Assembly (NCBI GenBank): GCA_963575745.1
Contig: CAUYUJ010018553.1
Location: 1-25,000, forward strand
Length of the DNA: 25,000 nucleotides
From: Prorocentrum cordatum
Lineage: Eukaryota; Sar; Dinophyceae; Prorocentrales; Prorocentraceae
Reading direction: 5' to 3'
In this document: positions 1 to 9,641 of the stretch, in pieces
How positions within the stretch are numbered: position 1 is the stretch's first letter
How the letters are laid out: the number at the start of each line of letters is the position of its first letter
The notes under the pieces: model-generated
What the model saw: the letters and a program-made list of their open reading frames with translations, nothing else
Databases searched by the model: none
What the model was told of the DNA's origin: nothing
Made by a program: the position numbers and the translations under genes

Positions 1-895
1 TAGAGCTCCCTGGGAGCTCTAACATCGTATGTTAGAGCTCCGTGGGGGCTCTAACATGGCTTGTTAGAGCTCCAACGGAGCTCTAACATAGCATGTTCGA
101 GTATGTGAGAGCTCCCTGGGAGCTCTAACATGGTATGTTAGAGCTCCGTGGGAGCTCTAACATAGCATGTTAGAGCCCCCACGGAGCTCTAACATAGCAT
201 GTTCCAGTATGTTCCAACGGAGCTCTAACATAGCATGGACAAGTATGTTCGCGCCCCCTGGGGGCTCTAACATGGTATGTTAGAGCTCCGTGGGAGCTCT
301 AACAAGCACCTTAGAGCTCCAACGGAGCTCTAACATAGCATGTGCCAGTATGTTAGAGCTCCCTGGGAGCTCTAACATCGTATGTTAGAGCTCCAATGGA
401 GCTCTAACATGGCATGCCATATTATGTTAGAGCTCCCTGGGAGCTCTAACATAGCAAGTTAGAGCTCCGTGGGAGCTCTAACATGCTATGTTAGAGCTCC
501 AATGGAGCTCTAACATAGCATGTTATATTATGTTAGAGCCCCCATGGCAGCTCTAACATCGTATGTTAGAGCTCCGTGGGAGCTCTAACATAGCATGTTG
601 GAATATGTTAGAGCTCCCTGGGGGCTCTAACATCGTATGTTACAGCTCCCTGGGAGCTCTAACATAGCAAGTTAGAGCTCCATTGGGAGCTCTAACATGC
701 TAGGTTAGAGCTCCAATGGAGCTCTAACATAGCATGTTAGAGCTCCACGGGGGCTCTAACATCCTATGTTAGAGCTCCCAGGGAGATCTAACATCGCTTG
801 TTCGAGCTCCCTGAAGCTATCCTAAAATGCCATGTTCGGGCTCCCATGGGAGCTCTAACATGCCATGCTAGAGCTCCCTGGGAGCTTTACCATGT
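1..895 (-). repeat. Palindrome array, left block (reverse orientation)
   Basis: Near-continuous array of 25-bp palindromes with arms GTTAGAGCTCC / GGAGCTCTAAC and variable centres, separated by linkers of 7 or 17 bp. Read on the plus strand, the centres run CCCTGGG, CCGTGGG, CCAACGG. A 17-bp linker of the type ATAGCATGTTCGAGTAT follows the third. That order and those linkers are the reverse complement of the array at 2.9-7.5 kb. Copies are diverged (G/C changes in the arms, truncated units near 230 and 305). No coding frame runs through it. The array begins before the window. Confidence 0.95.
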
Positions 896-1033
896 GAGGG
901 ACATCGATCAACAATCGCCCTGCCTTCCGGGAACCCACAAAATAGCCTCCTGGACCCCTCTTGGTTCGATTTATCAGATCACCCAGCTTTCCTGTAGCGC
1001 AGGCACCTCGGCTCAAGGCATTTCTTTTTGCAG
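896..1033 (+). other. Flank with probable 3' splice acceptor
   Basis: Non-repetitive stretch between the palindrome array and the zinc-finger exon. It ends in a pyrimidine-rich tract and AG (TTTCTTTTTGCAG, 1021-1033), with a second AG|G nine bases on at 1041-1043. If this is the acceptor, the left palindrome array lies in an intron, as a related array does at 14386-14640. No upstream exon is visible in the window. Confidence 0.45.
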
Positions 1034-1822
1034 CGCCTGCAGGCTGCCATGTCTGAAATGGGGGCCAGCGCAGGGAGGCCTGGCCCATGCCCAGAAACCG
1101 TCATCATGGACCCTGACACTGGACCCATTGATGCGCCATGGCGAGAAGTTCGCGAGTACGTTTTGAAGAAGAGTGGAGAACCTAAGGTGCCCTGGTGGTT
1201 TTGTTTACCGTGCGAGAAATGGGCAGCCCCGACGCACCAGATTTCGGCGGACCACATCAAGAATGTCAAGAATAAACATCTCTGGTGGCATAATGCTTGT
1301 CCACAGGGCCCTGATGAGGAGAAGGCCGCATGGTGCTCTAAGATCATGAACGCTGTGGTGCTCCACTCGGGCTACGCCCCGAAGCGGGCAAACGATGAAG
1401 CGGATGATTGGAGGTCGTCGAAGAAGCCCAAGTGGCAATGGTAAAGTGGAGGCCATCAGCAAGAAGCTGGAACAGCTGCAGGAGAGAACACCTGGAAAAG
1501 CTTGAACAGCTCAAGAGCTGCGTCATCACCAGGAGCTGCAACAGCAGGAGATGCAACAGCAGGAGCACGGCAGTGGCAGCAGAAGCTTACGCAGCAGCAG
1601 CAGCAGGACGGGCTAACCTTCGTTATCACCTCGATGCTCCATTTCTTGACCAACGCTTTTCCAAACCTTATGGCACAGAACAACGTGGCCGAGAAGATGG
1701 ATCAGATTTTGGACCTCCTGCGGGCACAGGGGCAGGCGCTCCAGGACCTGCAGAAGAAAGCCGAGGAGCTCGATCAGAAAGTGGAGGAGCTCAAGCAGCA
1801 GGACAAGAAGGAGGGCCAGTGA
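1034..1822 (+). pseudogene. Zinc-finger / Gln-rich coiled-coil protein, frameshifted copy
   Basis: Unrecognised family. The first part reads open to a TAA at 1442-1444 and carries a short C-x2-C-x7-H-x5-H cluster (from FCLPCEKW, about 1199-1255) resembling a compact C2H2/matrin-like finger, followed by WWHNACPQG. Beyond the TAA the coiled coil continues in other frames. GNGKVEAISKKLEQLQE is read from 1434 (third frame), EHLEKLEQLK from 1486 (first frame), QELRHHQELQQQEMQQQEH from 1512 (third frame again), then QWQQKLTQQQQQDG from 1571 (original frame). It runs on through a Leu/Gln heptad region (MDQILDLLRAQGQALQDLQKK) to TGA at 1822. This looks like one protein with at least four small indels. 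A first ATG at 1049 is available but an upstream exon is likely. Two copies of GCTGNAACAGC lie in the damaged coil. The coding nature is good; the function (perhaps nucleic-acid binding) is a guess. Confidence 0.65.
1466..1545 (+). repeat. GCTGNAACAGC motif cluster in coiled-coil gene
   Basis: Exact copies at 1466-1476 (N=G) and 1535-1545 (N=C). One-mismatch copies are at 1500-1510 and 1550-1560. The motif is a quasi-palindrome, GCTG / CAGC around a NAA spacer. It sits among the frame changes of this gene. CAG-rich coiled-coil coding could account for some of these copies. Confidence 0.6.
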
Positions 1823-1947
1823 GCTCAGCAGCAGGACAAGTGACCTCGCATGGGCGTCTGGTAGCCGATGTCGGAGGCGTGCGGCCTGGCTCGCGTGCTG
1901 GCTCCTTCGCCGCGCTCACGCGGTGCGCCCGTGCAGCGGGCCAAGGA
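1823..1947 (+). other. 3' flank of the coiled-coil gene
   Basis: GC-rich, no convincing reading frame, no AATAAA-like signal seen. It leads directly into the dispersed repeat at 1948. Confidence 0.5.
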
Positions 1948-2130
1948 ATTCGAAATGATAACAGATTTATGGGGTTCTGCATCTAGTAGGGCTGAAACAA
2001 TGAGTGTGTTCAAGATTGGGATCTCCTCTTGACGCCCTGAGGGGCGAGGATTTTCTGGGAATCTCTATTGAGGCCCTGTGGGGAGATAGAATTTCTGGGA
2101 TCTCCTCTTGAGGCCCTTAGGGTGGTTAGA
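1948..2130 (+). repeat. Dispersed repeat, copy A
   Basis: About 180 bp nearly identical to 9103-9288. It starts with ATAACAGATTTATGGGGTTC and then contains about three tandem subunits of about 43 bp based on TCTCCTCTTGACGCCCTGAGG followed by GAATTTCTGG. The two copies differ by scattered substitutions and small indels. Both lie downstream of a plus-strand gene end, so it could be a 3'-flank or non-coding mobile element. No coding frame. Confidence 0.85.
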
Positions 2131-2236
2131 TGATGTTAGAGCCCCAGGGGGCTGTACCATGACATGTTAGAGCTCCAACGGAGCTCTGTCATAGCATGTT
2201 GTTAGATTATGTTAGAGGTACTTGGGAGATCTAACA
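2131..2236 (-). repeat. Remnant palindromes, left orientation
   Basis: A few decayed copies of the palindrome family. The CCAACGG centre followed by an ATAGCATGTT-type linker shows the same orientation as the block at 1-895. The orientation switch therefore lies between here and about 2930. Confidence 0.75.
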
Positions 2237-2272
2237 TATGAAAGTCGGCGGTGCGTGGAGGGCGGTGAAGCC

Positions 2273-2312
2273 TTTCTCCTCCTCCTCCTTCCCCTCCTCC
2301 TCCTCCTCCCCA
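2273..2312. repeat. (TCC)n / pyrimidine tract
   Basis: Imperfect CCT/TCC trinucleotide tract at the start of a 450-bp GC-rich stretch (2237-2691) that interrupts the palindromes. Open frames across it are explained by low complexity. Confidence 0.8.
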
Positions 2313-2420
2313 CCTTCTAGTTCTAATTCAGAAGTCCCTGGACCCCCTCCGCCCCTGATCCCCGACCGCGCCCCAGGGGGCAAGGCCGCCCCGCGAGGGC
2401 TGGGAGGGCCGCGCCCTATT

Positions 2421-2492
2421 CATGTTTCACCGTGGTCGAAGACAGGGCCCCACCCCCATGTTTCACCGCGGTCGAAGACAGGGCCCCACCCC
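2421..2492 (+). repeat. Two-copy 36-bp tandem repeat
   Basis: Units 2421-2456 and 2457-2492, starting CATGTTTCACCG, differ only at one base (CGTGG against CGCGG). The 36-bp period keeps frame, but no convincing protein surrounds it. Confidence 0.9.
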
Positions 2493-2631
2493 TGTGCCCC
2501 CGCCTTTCAAGGGGGAAGCCTTCGTTCTCGAGGTGGCGGGCAGGGCAGCGGAGCGTGCGAGAATGCGGCCGTGTTCGGACATGTTTCCTTACTTATGTGC
2601 GCTTAAAAGGAGGGGGGTGGGGGGGCGATGG

Positions 2632-2674
2632 GACGGCGACGACGATGGCGACGACGACGACGACGACGACGGCG
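2632..2674 (+). repeat. (GAC)n microsatellite
   Basis: GAC/GGC trinucleotide run bounded by G-rich tracts, immediately before the palindromes resume at 2692. Confidence 0.9.
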
Positions 2675-2691
2675 GGGGGGGGCGGCTCGAT

Positions 2692-5600
2692 GGGAGCTCT
2701 AACATGCTATGCTAGAACTCACATCGAGCTCTAACATAGCATGTTAGGGTTCACAACCCTCACATCGAAATCTAACATAACACGTTAGAGCTCCCAAGGA
2801 GCTCTTACACATGATAGAGTTTCATGGGGGCTCTAACATGCCACGCTAGAGCTCCAATGGATCTCTAACAACATCCTATGTTAGCGCTCGAGGCTAACAT
2901 GCCATGTTCGAACTCCCTGGGAGCTCTAACATGCCATATTAGAGCTCCCACGGAGCACTAACATGCCATGTTAGAGCTCCCAGGGGGCCCTAACATACTG
3001 GAACATGCTATGTTAGAGCTCCGCTGGAGCTCTAACAAGCCATGTTAGAGCTCCGTTGGAGCTCTGACATGCCATGTTAGAGCTCCCAGGGAGCTCCCAC
3101 TGAGCTCTAACATGCCATGTTAAAGCTCCGTTGGAGTTCGGTATTTTAGAGCTCCCAGGGAGCTCTAACGTGGGAGCTCTATAATATAGCATGTTAGAGC
3201 TCCCTGGGAGCTCTAACATACTCGAACATGCTATGTTAGAGCTCCGTTGGAGCTCTAACAAGCCATGTTAGAGCTCCCACGGGGCTCTAACATACCACGT
3301 TAGAGCTCCCAGTGAGCTCAAACATACTGGAACATGCTCTGTTACAGCTCCGTTGGGGCTCTAACATGCCATGTTAGAGCTCCCACGGAGCTCTAACATA
3401 CCATGTTAGAGCTCCCACGGAGCTCTAACATGCTCGAGCATGCTATGTTAGAGTTCCGTTGGAGCCCTAACATACAAAGTTAGAGCTCCAACGGAGCTCC
3501 CACTGAGCTCTAACCTGCTATGTTAAAGCTCCGTTGGAGCTCGGTATTTTAGAGCTCCCAGGGAGCTCTAACATGGGAGCTCTACTATAGCATGTTAGAG
3601 CTCCCAGGGAGCTCTAACATACTCGAACATGCTATGCTAGAGCTTCGTTGGAGCTCTAACAAGCCATGTTAGAGCTCCCACGGAGCTCTAACTTACCATG
3701 TTAGAGCTCCCAGGGAGCTCTAACATTACGGGAGCATGCTATGTCAGAGCTCAGTTGGGGCTCTAACGTGCCATGTTAGAGCTCCCACGGAGCTCCTAGC
3801 ATACCATGTTAGAGCTCCCAAAGCGCTCTAACATACTGGAACATGCTATGTTAGAGCTCCCAGGGAGCTCTAACATACTGGAACATGCTGTGTTGGAGCT
3901 CCGTTGGTATGTTAGAGCTCCCACGGAGCTCTGACATGTCATGTTAGAGCTCCCATGGAGCTCCCACTGAGCTCTAACATGCTATTTTAATCAAGCTCCG
4001 TGGAGCTCGGTATTTTAGAGCTCCCAGGGAGCTCTAACATGGGAGCTCTAACGTAGCATGTTAGAGCTCCCTGGGAGCTCTAACATACCCGAACATGCTA
4101 TGTTAGAGCTCCAAGGGAGCTCTAACATACTGGAACATGCTATGTTAGAGCTCCGTTGGAGCTCGAACATGCCATGTTAGAGCTCCCAGGGAGCTCTAAC
4201 ATACCATATTAGAGCTCCCAGGGAGCTCTAACATACTGGAACATGCTATGTTAGAGCTCCGTTGGAGCTTTAACATACCATGTTAAAGCTCCCAGGGAGC
4301 TCCCACTGAGCTCTAACATGCTATGTTTAAAGCTCCGTTGGAGCGCGGGATTTTAGAGCTCCCAGGGAGCTCTAACATGGGAGCTCTAATATAGCATGTT
4401 TGAGCTCCCAGGGAGCTCTAACATAGCAACATGCTATGTTAGAGCTCCGTTGGAGCTCTAGCAAGCCATGTTAGAGCTCCACGGAGCTCTAACATACCAT
4501 GTTAGAACTCCCAGGGAGCTCTAACATACTGGAACATGCCATGTTAGAGCTCCGTTGGAGCTCTAACATGCCATGTTAGAGCTCCCGCGGGGCTCTAACA
4601 TGCCATGTTAGAGCTCCCAGGGAGCTCTAACATACTCGAACATGCTATGTTAGAGCTCCGCTGGAGCTCTAACAAGCCATGCTAGAGCCCCCACGGAGCT
4701 CTAACATACCATGTTAGAGCTCCCACGGAGCTCTAACATACTGGACCATGCGATGTTAGAGCTCCCAGGGAGCTCTAACATACTGGAACATGCTATGTTA
4801 GAGCTCCGTTGGAGCTCTAACATACCATGTTAGAGCTCCCGCGGAGCTCTAACATACCATGTTAGAGCTCCCAGGGAGGTCTAACATACTCGAACATGCT
4901 ATGCTAGAGCTCCGTTGGAGCTCTAACAAGCCATGTTAGAGCGCCCACGGAGTTCTAACATACCATGTTAGAGCTCCTGTTAGAGCTCCCAGGGTTGGAG
5001 CTCTAACATGCCATGTTAGAGCTCCCACGGAGCTCTAACATACCATGTTAGAGTTCCAGGGAGCTCCCACTGACGTCTAACATGCTATCCTAAGGCTCCG
5101 TTGGAGCTCGGTATTTTAGAGCCCCCCAGGGGGCTCTAACATCATGGGGGCTCTACTATAGCACGTTGGAGCTCCCTGGGTGCTCTATCATACTCGAGCA
5201 TGCTATGTTAGAGCTCCGTTGGAGCTCTAGCAAGCCATGTTAGAGCTCCCGCGGAGCTCTAACATGCCATGTTCGAGCTCCCAGGGACCTTTAACATACT
5301 GGAGCATGCTATGTTAGAGCTCCGTTGGGGCTCTAACATACCATGTTAGAGCTCCCAGGGAGCTCCCACTGAGCTCTAACATGCTATGTTAAAGCTCCGT
5401 TGGAGCTCGGTATTTAAGAGCCCCCAGGGAGCTCTAACATGGGAGCTCTAATATAGCATGTTGGAGCTCCCAGGGAGCTCTAACATACTCGAACATGCTA
5501 TGTTAGAGCTCCGTTGGAGCTCCAACGAGCCATGTTGGAGCTCCCACGGAGCTCTAACGTACCTTGTTAGAGCTCCCAGGGAGCTCTAACATACTGGAAC

Positions 5601-7598
5601 ATGCTATGTTAGAGCTCCCAGGGAGCTCTAACATACTCGGGCATGCCATGTTAGAGCTCCGTTGGAGCTCTAACACGCCATGTTAGAGCCCCCACGGAGC
5701 TCTAACATACCATGTTAGGGCTCCCAGGGAGCTCTAACATACTGGAACCTGCTATGTTAGAGCTCCGTTGGAGCTCTATCATACCATGTTCGAGCTCCCA
5801 CGGAGCTCTAACATGCCATGTTAGAGCTCCCAGGGAGCTCTAACATACTGGAACATGCTATGTTAGAGCTCCGTTGGAGGTCTAACGTGCCATGTTAGAG
5901 CTCCCACGGAGCTCTAACATACCATGTTCCAGGGAGCTCCCAGGGAGCTCTAACATACTCGAACATGCTGTGTTAGAGCTCCGATGAAGCTCTAACAAGC
6001 TCTAACAAGCCATGTTAGAGCTCCCACGGAGCTCTAACATACATGCTATGTTAGAGCTCCGTTGGAGCTCTCTAACATACTCGAACATGCTATGTTAGAG
6101 CTCCGTTGGAGCTCTAACATACCATGTTAGAGCTCCCAGGGAGCTCCCACTGAGCTCTAACATGCTATGTTAAAGCTCCGTTGGAGCTCGGTATTTTAGA
6201 GCTCCCAGGGAGCTCTAATATGGGAGCTCTAATATAGCATGTTAGAGCTCCCAGGGAGCTGTAACATACTGAAACATGCTATGTTAGAGCTCCGTTGGAG
6301 CTCTAAGAAGCCATGTTGGAGCTCCCACGGAGCTCGAACATACCATGTTCGAGCTCCACATACTGGAACATGCTATGTTAGAGCTCCGTTGGAGCTCTAA
6401 CATGCCATGTTAAAGCTCCCACGGAGCTCTAAAAAACCATGTTAGAGCTCCCAGTGAGCTCTAACATACTCGAACATGCTATGTTAGAGCTCCGTTGGAG
6501 CTCTAACAAGCCATGTTAGAGCTCCCAGGGAGCTCCCACTGAGCTTTGACATGCTATGTTAAAGCTCCGTTGGAGCTCGGTATTTTAGGGCTCCCAGGGG
6601 GCTCTAACATGGGAGCTCTAATATAGCATGTTAGAGCTCCCAGGGAGCTCTAACATACTGAAACATGCTATGTTAGAGGTCCGTTGGAGCTCTAAGAAGC
6701 CATGTTAGAGCTCCCACGGAGCTCTAACATACCATGTTAGAGCTCCCAGGGAGCTCTAACATACTGGAACATGCTATGTTAGAGCTCCGTTGGAGCTCTA
6801 ACATGCCATGTTAGAGCCCCACGGAGCTCTAACATACCATGTTAGAGCTCCCAGAGCTCTAACATACTCGAACATGCCATGTTAGAGCTCCGTTGGAGCT
6901 CTAACAAGCCATGTTAGAACGGAGCTCTAACATACCATGTTAGAGCTCCAGGGAGCTCTAACATACTCGAACATGCTATGTTAGAGCTCCGTTGGAGCTC
7001 TAACAAGCCATGTTAGAGCTCCCACGGAGCTCTAACAACCATGTTAGAGCTCCCAGGGAGCTCTAACATACTCGAACATGCTATGTTAGAGCTCCGTTGG
7101 AGCTCTAACAAGCCATGTTAGAGCTCCCACGGAGCTCTAACATACCATGTTAGAGCTCCCAGGGAGCTCTAACATACTGGAACATGCTATGTTAGACATG
7201 GCTATGTTAGAGAGCTCTAACAAGCCATGTTAGAGCTCCGTTGGAGCTCTAACAAGCCATGTTAGAGCTCCCACGGAGCTCTAACATACCATGTTAGAGC
7301 TCCCAGGGAGCTCCCACTGAGCTCTAACATGCTATGTTAAAGCTCCGTTGGAGCTCGGTATTTTAGAGCTCCCAGGGAGCTCTAACATGGGAGCTCTAAA
7401 TAATATAGCATGTTAGAGCTCCCTGGGAGCTCTAACATGCTATGTTAGAGCTCCCTGGTAGCTCTAACCTACCCGCCGCCGCCGCCGCCGCCGCCTCAGA
7501 GCTCCCACGGAGCTCTAACATGCGATGTTAGAGCTCCCAGGGAGCTCTAACATAATCTAACATGCGATGTTAGAGCTCAATTGGAGCTCCAACATGCG
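2692..7598 (+). repeat. Main palindrome array with 106-bp unit and ~389-bp higher-order unit
   Basis: About 4.9 kb of 25-bp palindromes (arms GTTAGAGCTCC / GGAGCTCTAAC). After a degenerate entry (2692-2930) the order settles to centre CCGTTGG, linker AAGCCAT or ATGCCAT, centre CCCACGG, linker ATACCAT, centre CCCAGGG, linker ATACTCGAACATGCTAT or its TGG variant. That makes three palindromes in 106 bp. In the cleanest part, successive 17-bp linkers start at 6962, 7067 and 7172 (105-bp steps, one palindrome linker being a base short). A variant block with CTCCCACTGAGCTC and the marker GGTATTTTAG recurs with the marker at about 3141, 3544, 4010, 4349, 5111, 5410, 6191, 6580 and 7358, often spaced 389 or 778 bp. 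No protein frame. Confidence 0.95.
7474..7495 (+). repeat. (CCG)n microsatellite
   Basis: Seven perfect GCC/CCG repeats inserted in the last part of the palindrome array. Confidence 0.95.
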
Positions 7599-8021
7599 AT
7601 CGGATTCTCGGGCCCTGGCTGTCGACTCCCGTCGGGCGGGCCGAGTGGTCGAGGGGCCCCCCGACGGAGGGCCCTCGCAGATGAGTCATCGTGCGGCGCC
7701 CCCCGACGGTCCGACGGTCTCCCCCGTGGCCGGTGGCCCATGGCCCGTGACCCGTCGTCGTCGCCACCGTCCGTCGGCGTCGCTGCCTCAGCCTCAGCCG
7801 TCTGCAGTGCGAAGGTCCAGTGTTTCGGCTGTACTCCTCCTCAGCCTGAGCAGGCGACCCCCCCCCCGCCTCGGACTCAGGCGTCGACGCGGCGTCGACG
7901 CTCGCCGCGATGGCCGCGATGGCAGCATCTGGGCCGTCGACGACGATTCAAATCCAGCTCCAGCTTCGTGTGATCATCAATGGAGATGATGGAGTCGTGG
8001 TGGGCGGTGTGACCATTAACA
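7599..8021. other. GC-rich stretch, no supported gene
   Basis: CGTCG/GTCGAC-rich DNA with overlapping open frames on both strands, as expected from GC richness alone. A short tandem duplication is seen: AATGGAGATG...GTCGTGGTGGGCGG at 7979-8010 and again, three bases shorter, at 8020-8047. CTGCAG at about 7801-7806 could be an acceptor, but nothing confirms an exon. Confidence 0.5.
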
Positions 8022-8564
8022 ATGGAGATGGAGTCGTGGTGGGCGGCGGCGGCGACGACCAGCGCGCCCCGGGGGCCGCCGCAGTGTTCCAGCATGCGTT
8101 TCATGTGGCGCCGCTGCAGCTCCGGGTGGCGCAGGGGCCGCGCTCCCACTCCCACCCCCAGCACTTATGTCGCTGCCGCTGGGCAGCCTCCTCCTGTCGC
8201 TGTGCAGCCTGGGCAGCCTGGGCTGCCTCCACCGGCGCCAGCGGGGCAAGCCTTGGAGGTGCCCGAGGGGTCTGAGGCCAACGAATTCGGCTGGCCAGCC
8301 ACTGCGCCGTGGATCGCACCGCACTTCCGCCGGATCTTGCCCCTCGCGGCTGGCGCGCTCGGGTACCGCAGCAGCCGCGTGATGGCCCGCTATCGCAGCG
8401 TTGACATCTGCACCGTATGCGGCGGCTTCTCTGAGCGTGTATGTTCCAGGAAGCTCTGCGCGCCCTGTTCAGGGATCCGCAGTGATCACTATGGCAGGCG
8501 CAACCTTCTTCACATGCGCGTCGGCCACCACCCCAAAACTAACCGCGATTTTGCGGGCTGCTAG
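8022..8564 (+). CDS. Cys-rich C-terminal domain protein (partial or 3' exon)
   Basis: Not a named family. The second half of this 180-codon frame looks coding. A Pro/Gln-rich stretch (about 8165-8260) precedes VPEGSEANEFGW. A compact C-terminal module follows: CTVCGGFSERVC, RKLCAPCSG, RRNLLHMRVGHHPKT. Its Cys pairs and the R-x5-G-x-HP-like ending suggest a zinc-binding fold, which I believe recurs in dinoflagellate repeat-family proteins (from memory, unchecked). The in-frame ATG at 8022 lies inside the small tandem duplication, so the true start is uncertain and an upstream exon is plausible. Ends with TAG at 8564. No partner gene is evident. Confidence 0.45.
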   Translation: MEMESWWAAAATTSAPRGPPQCSSMRFMWRRCSSGWRRGRAPTPTPSTYVAAAGQPPPVAVQPGQPGLPPPAPAGQALEVPEGSEANEFGWPATAPWIAPHFRRILPLAAGALGYRSSRVMARYRSVDICTVCGGFSERVCSRKLCAPCSGIRSDHYGRRNLLHMRVGHHPKTNRDFAGC

Positions 8565-9102
8565 CGTGGTGAGGGCCCGCCACGCGCCGCGCGTTGGAGT
8601 AAATGGGGGGAGGAGGGGTGGGGGGAGATGGGGGCGAGGCGATATGATCAGAGATTTTGACGACCGTGACGACGACCGTGACGACGACGACGACGCGACG
8701 ACGACCCGACCCGACTCGCCCTTAATCCTTAGGCCTCATCTGCATTCTGTGCCCTGCAGGACGCCGCCCCCGCGGCTGCTTCCCACGGTCCGTCGGCCCG
8801 ATGCCACGCGCGCGCTCCATGCGAGGCCGCGCGGGCTGCAGCATGCGCGCCGTCTCATCCCCCGCCCCGCAGCGCGCGCCCCCCCCCCCCCACTGGCACC
8901 ACTGGACGTTTGCGCAAGTGTCGGGCTTATGCCGATCGGATCAACGCCCCATGGCTCCAGGGCCCCCCAGGGCTCCCCCCCCCCGACTACATGAATTATC
9001 CGACGCTGTCCGCCGCGAGGGCGGGGGGGGAGGGGGGGCGCGCTGTAGCTGTTCTCTGTTCTATCGGCTAGCGCAGTCAGTCGAAACCTTCGGCCTGGCA
9101 GC
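8565..9102. other. Intergenic, low-complexity, G- and C-runs
   Basis: Contains GGGGGG-rich tracts (about 8605-8640), a (GAC)n/(ACGACG) run at about 8658-8712, and several runs of eight or more C (around 8880 and 8975). A pyrimidine-rich tract ending GTGCCCTGCAG|G at about 8760 could be a 3' splice site, but the following frame is not convincing. No gene called. Confidence 0.5.
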
Positions 9103-9288
9103 GAATCTCGAAAGCATAACAGATTTATGGGGTTCTGGATCTACTAGGACTCAAAAATGAGTGCGTTGAAGATTGGGATCTCCTCTTGACGCCCTGAGGG
9201 GCGAGGAATTTCTGGCAATCTCTCTTGAGGCCCTGTGGGGAGATAGAATTTCTGGGATCTCCTCTTGAGGCCCTTAGGGTAGTTAGAA
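9103..9288 (+). repeat. Dispersed repeat, copy B
   Basis: Second copy of the 1948-2130 element, same orientation, with the same ATAACAGATTTATGGGGTTC start and the same internal subunits. A further weak subunit (AGAATTTCTTGG) follows. It lies about 540 bp after the Cys-rich frame and about 350 bp before the large gene at 9642. Confidence 0.85.
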
Positions 9289-9641
9289 TTTCTTGGTGCC
9301 GTTGGGGTCTTGCAAAATCTCTGGGCCCACCCATCAAGAGCTGGTAGGCCATCTGGGGAGAACTCGACAGGCTCTTGGCGCCCTCGCTCGCTGAAAATGC
9401 ATTAATCTTCGCATTGCTTCGAGGGAATGGGCGACTTCCGACATCCGTGAGTTCGTCTAGAATTGGTTGCGGCTATTTTCGCTCTGCTTCCTATCCGCCC
9501 TCTGGACGTTCCATCGGCTACAACGGCCCCTGTTCTTCCATCATTGCCCAATTCCATTCCCACCACGGCTCCAGCCCGACCTGCAACAGGCGCGAGAGGT
9601 GGAACGGCCAGCCCGCAGCTGAACCAGCCCGCCTGAGTGCG
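9289..9641 (+). other. 5' region of the large gene
   Basis: The frame of the large gene stays open back to about 9375 but has no ATG before 9642, so this is taken as 5' untranslated or leader sequence. It is pyrimidine-rich in part (GGCTATTTTCGCTC about 9470-9483, TTCCATCATTGCCCAATTCC about 9536-9555). AG dinucleotides such as the one at 9598-9599 could receive a trans-spliced leader, which is normal for dinoflagellate mRNAs. No spliced-leader copy is seen. Confidence 0.4.

Noticed and set aside
997-1017. Relic spliced-leader sequence (ends CGGCTCAAG)
   Set aside because: Only 15 of 21 positions agree with the dinoflagellate spliced leader as I recall it, and the match is mostly its last eight bases. 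Not convincing in GC-rich DNA.
2692-7598. CRISPR-like regular array
   Set aside because: Spacers are the same few short linkers rather than unique sequences, the repeats are palindromes with variable centres, and the context is eukaryotic with no cas genes.
7567-8275. Several overlapping plus ORFs of 120-140 codons
   Set aside because: They overlap in different frames within CGTCG-rich DNA, start inside the palindrome array or duplication, and show no domain features except the final Cys-rich segment.
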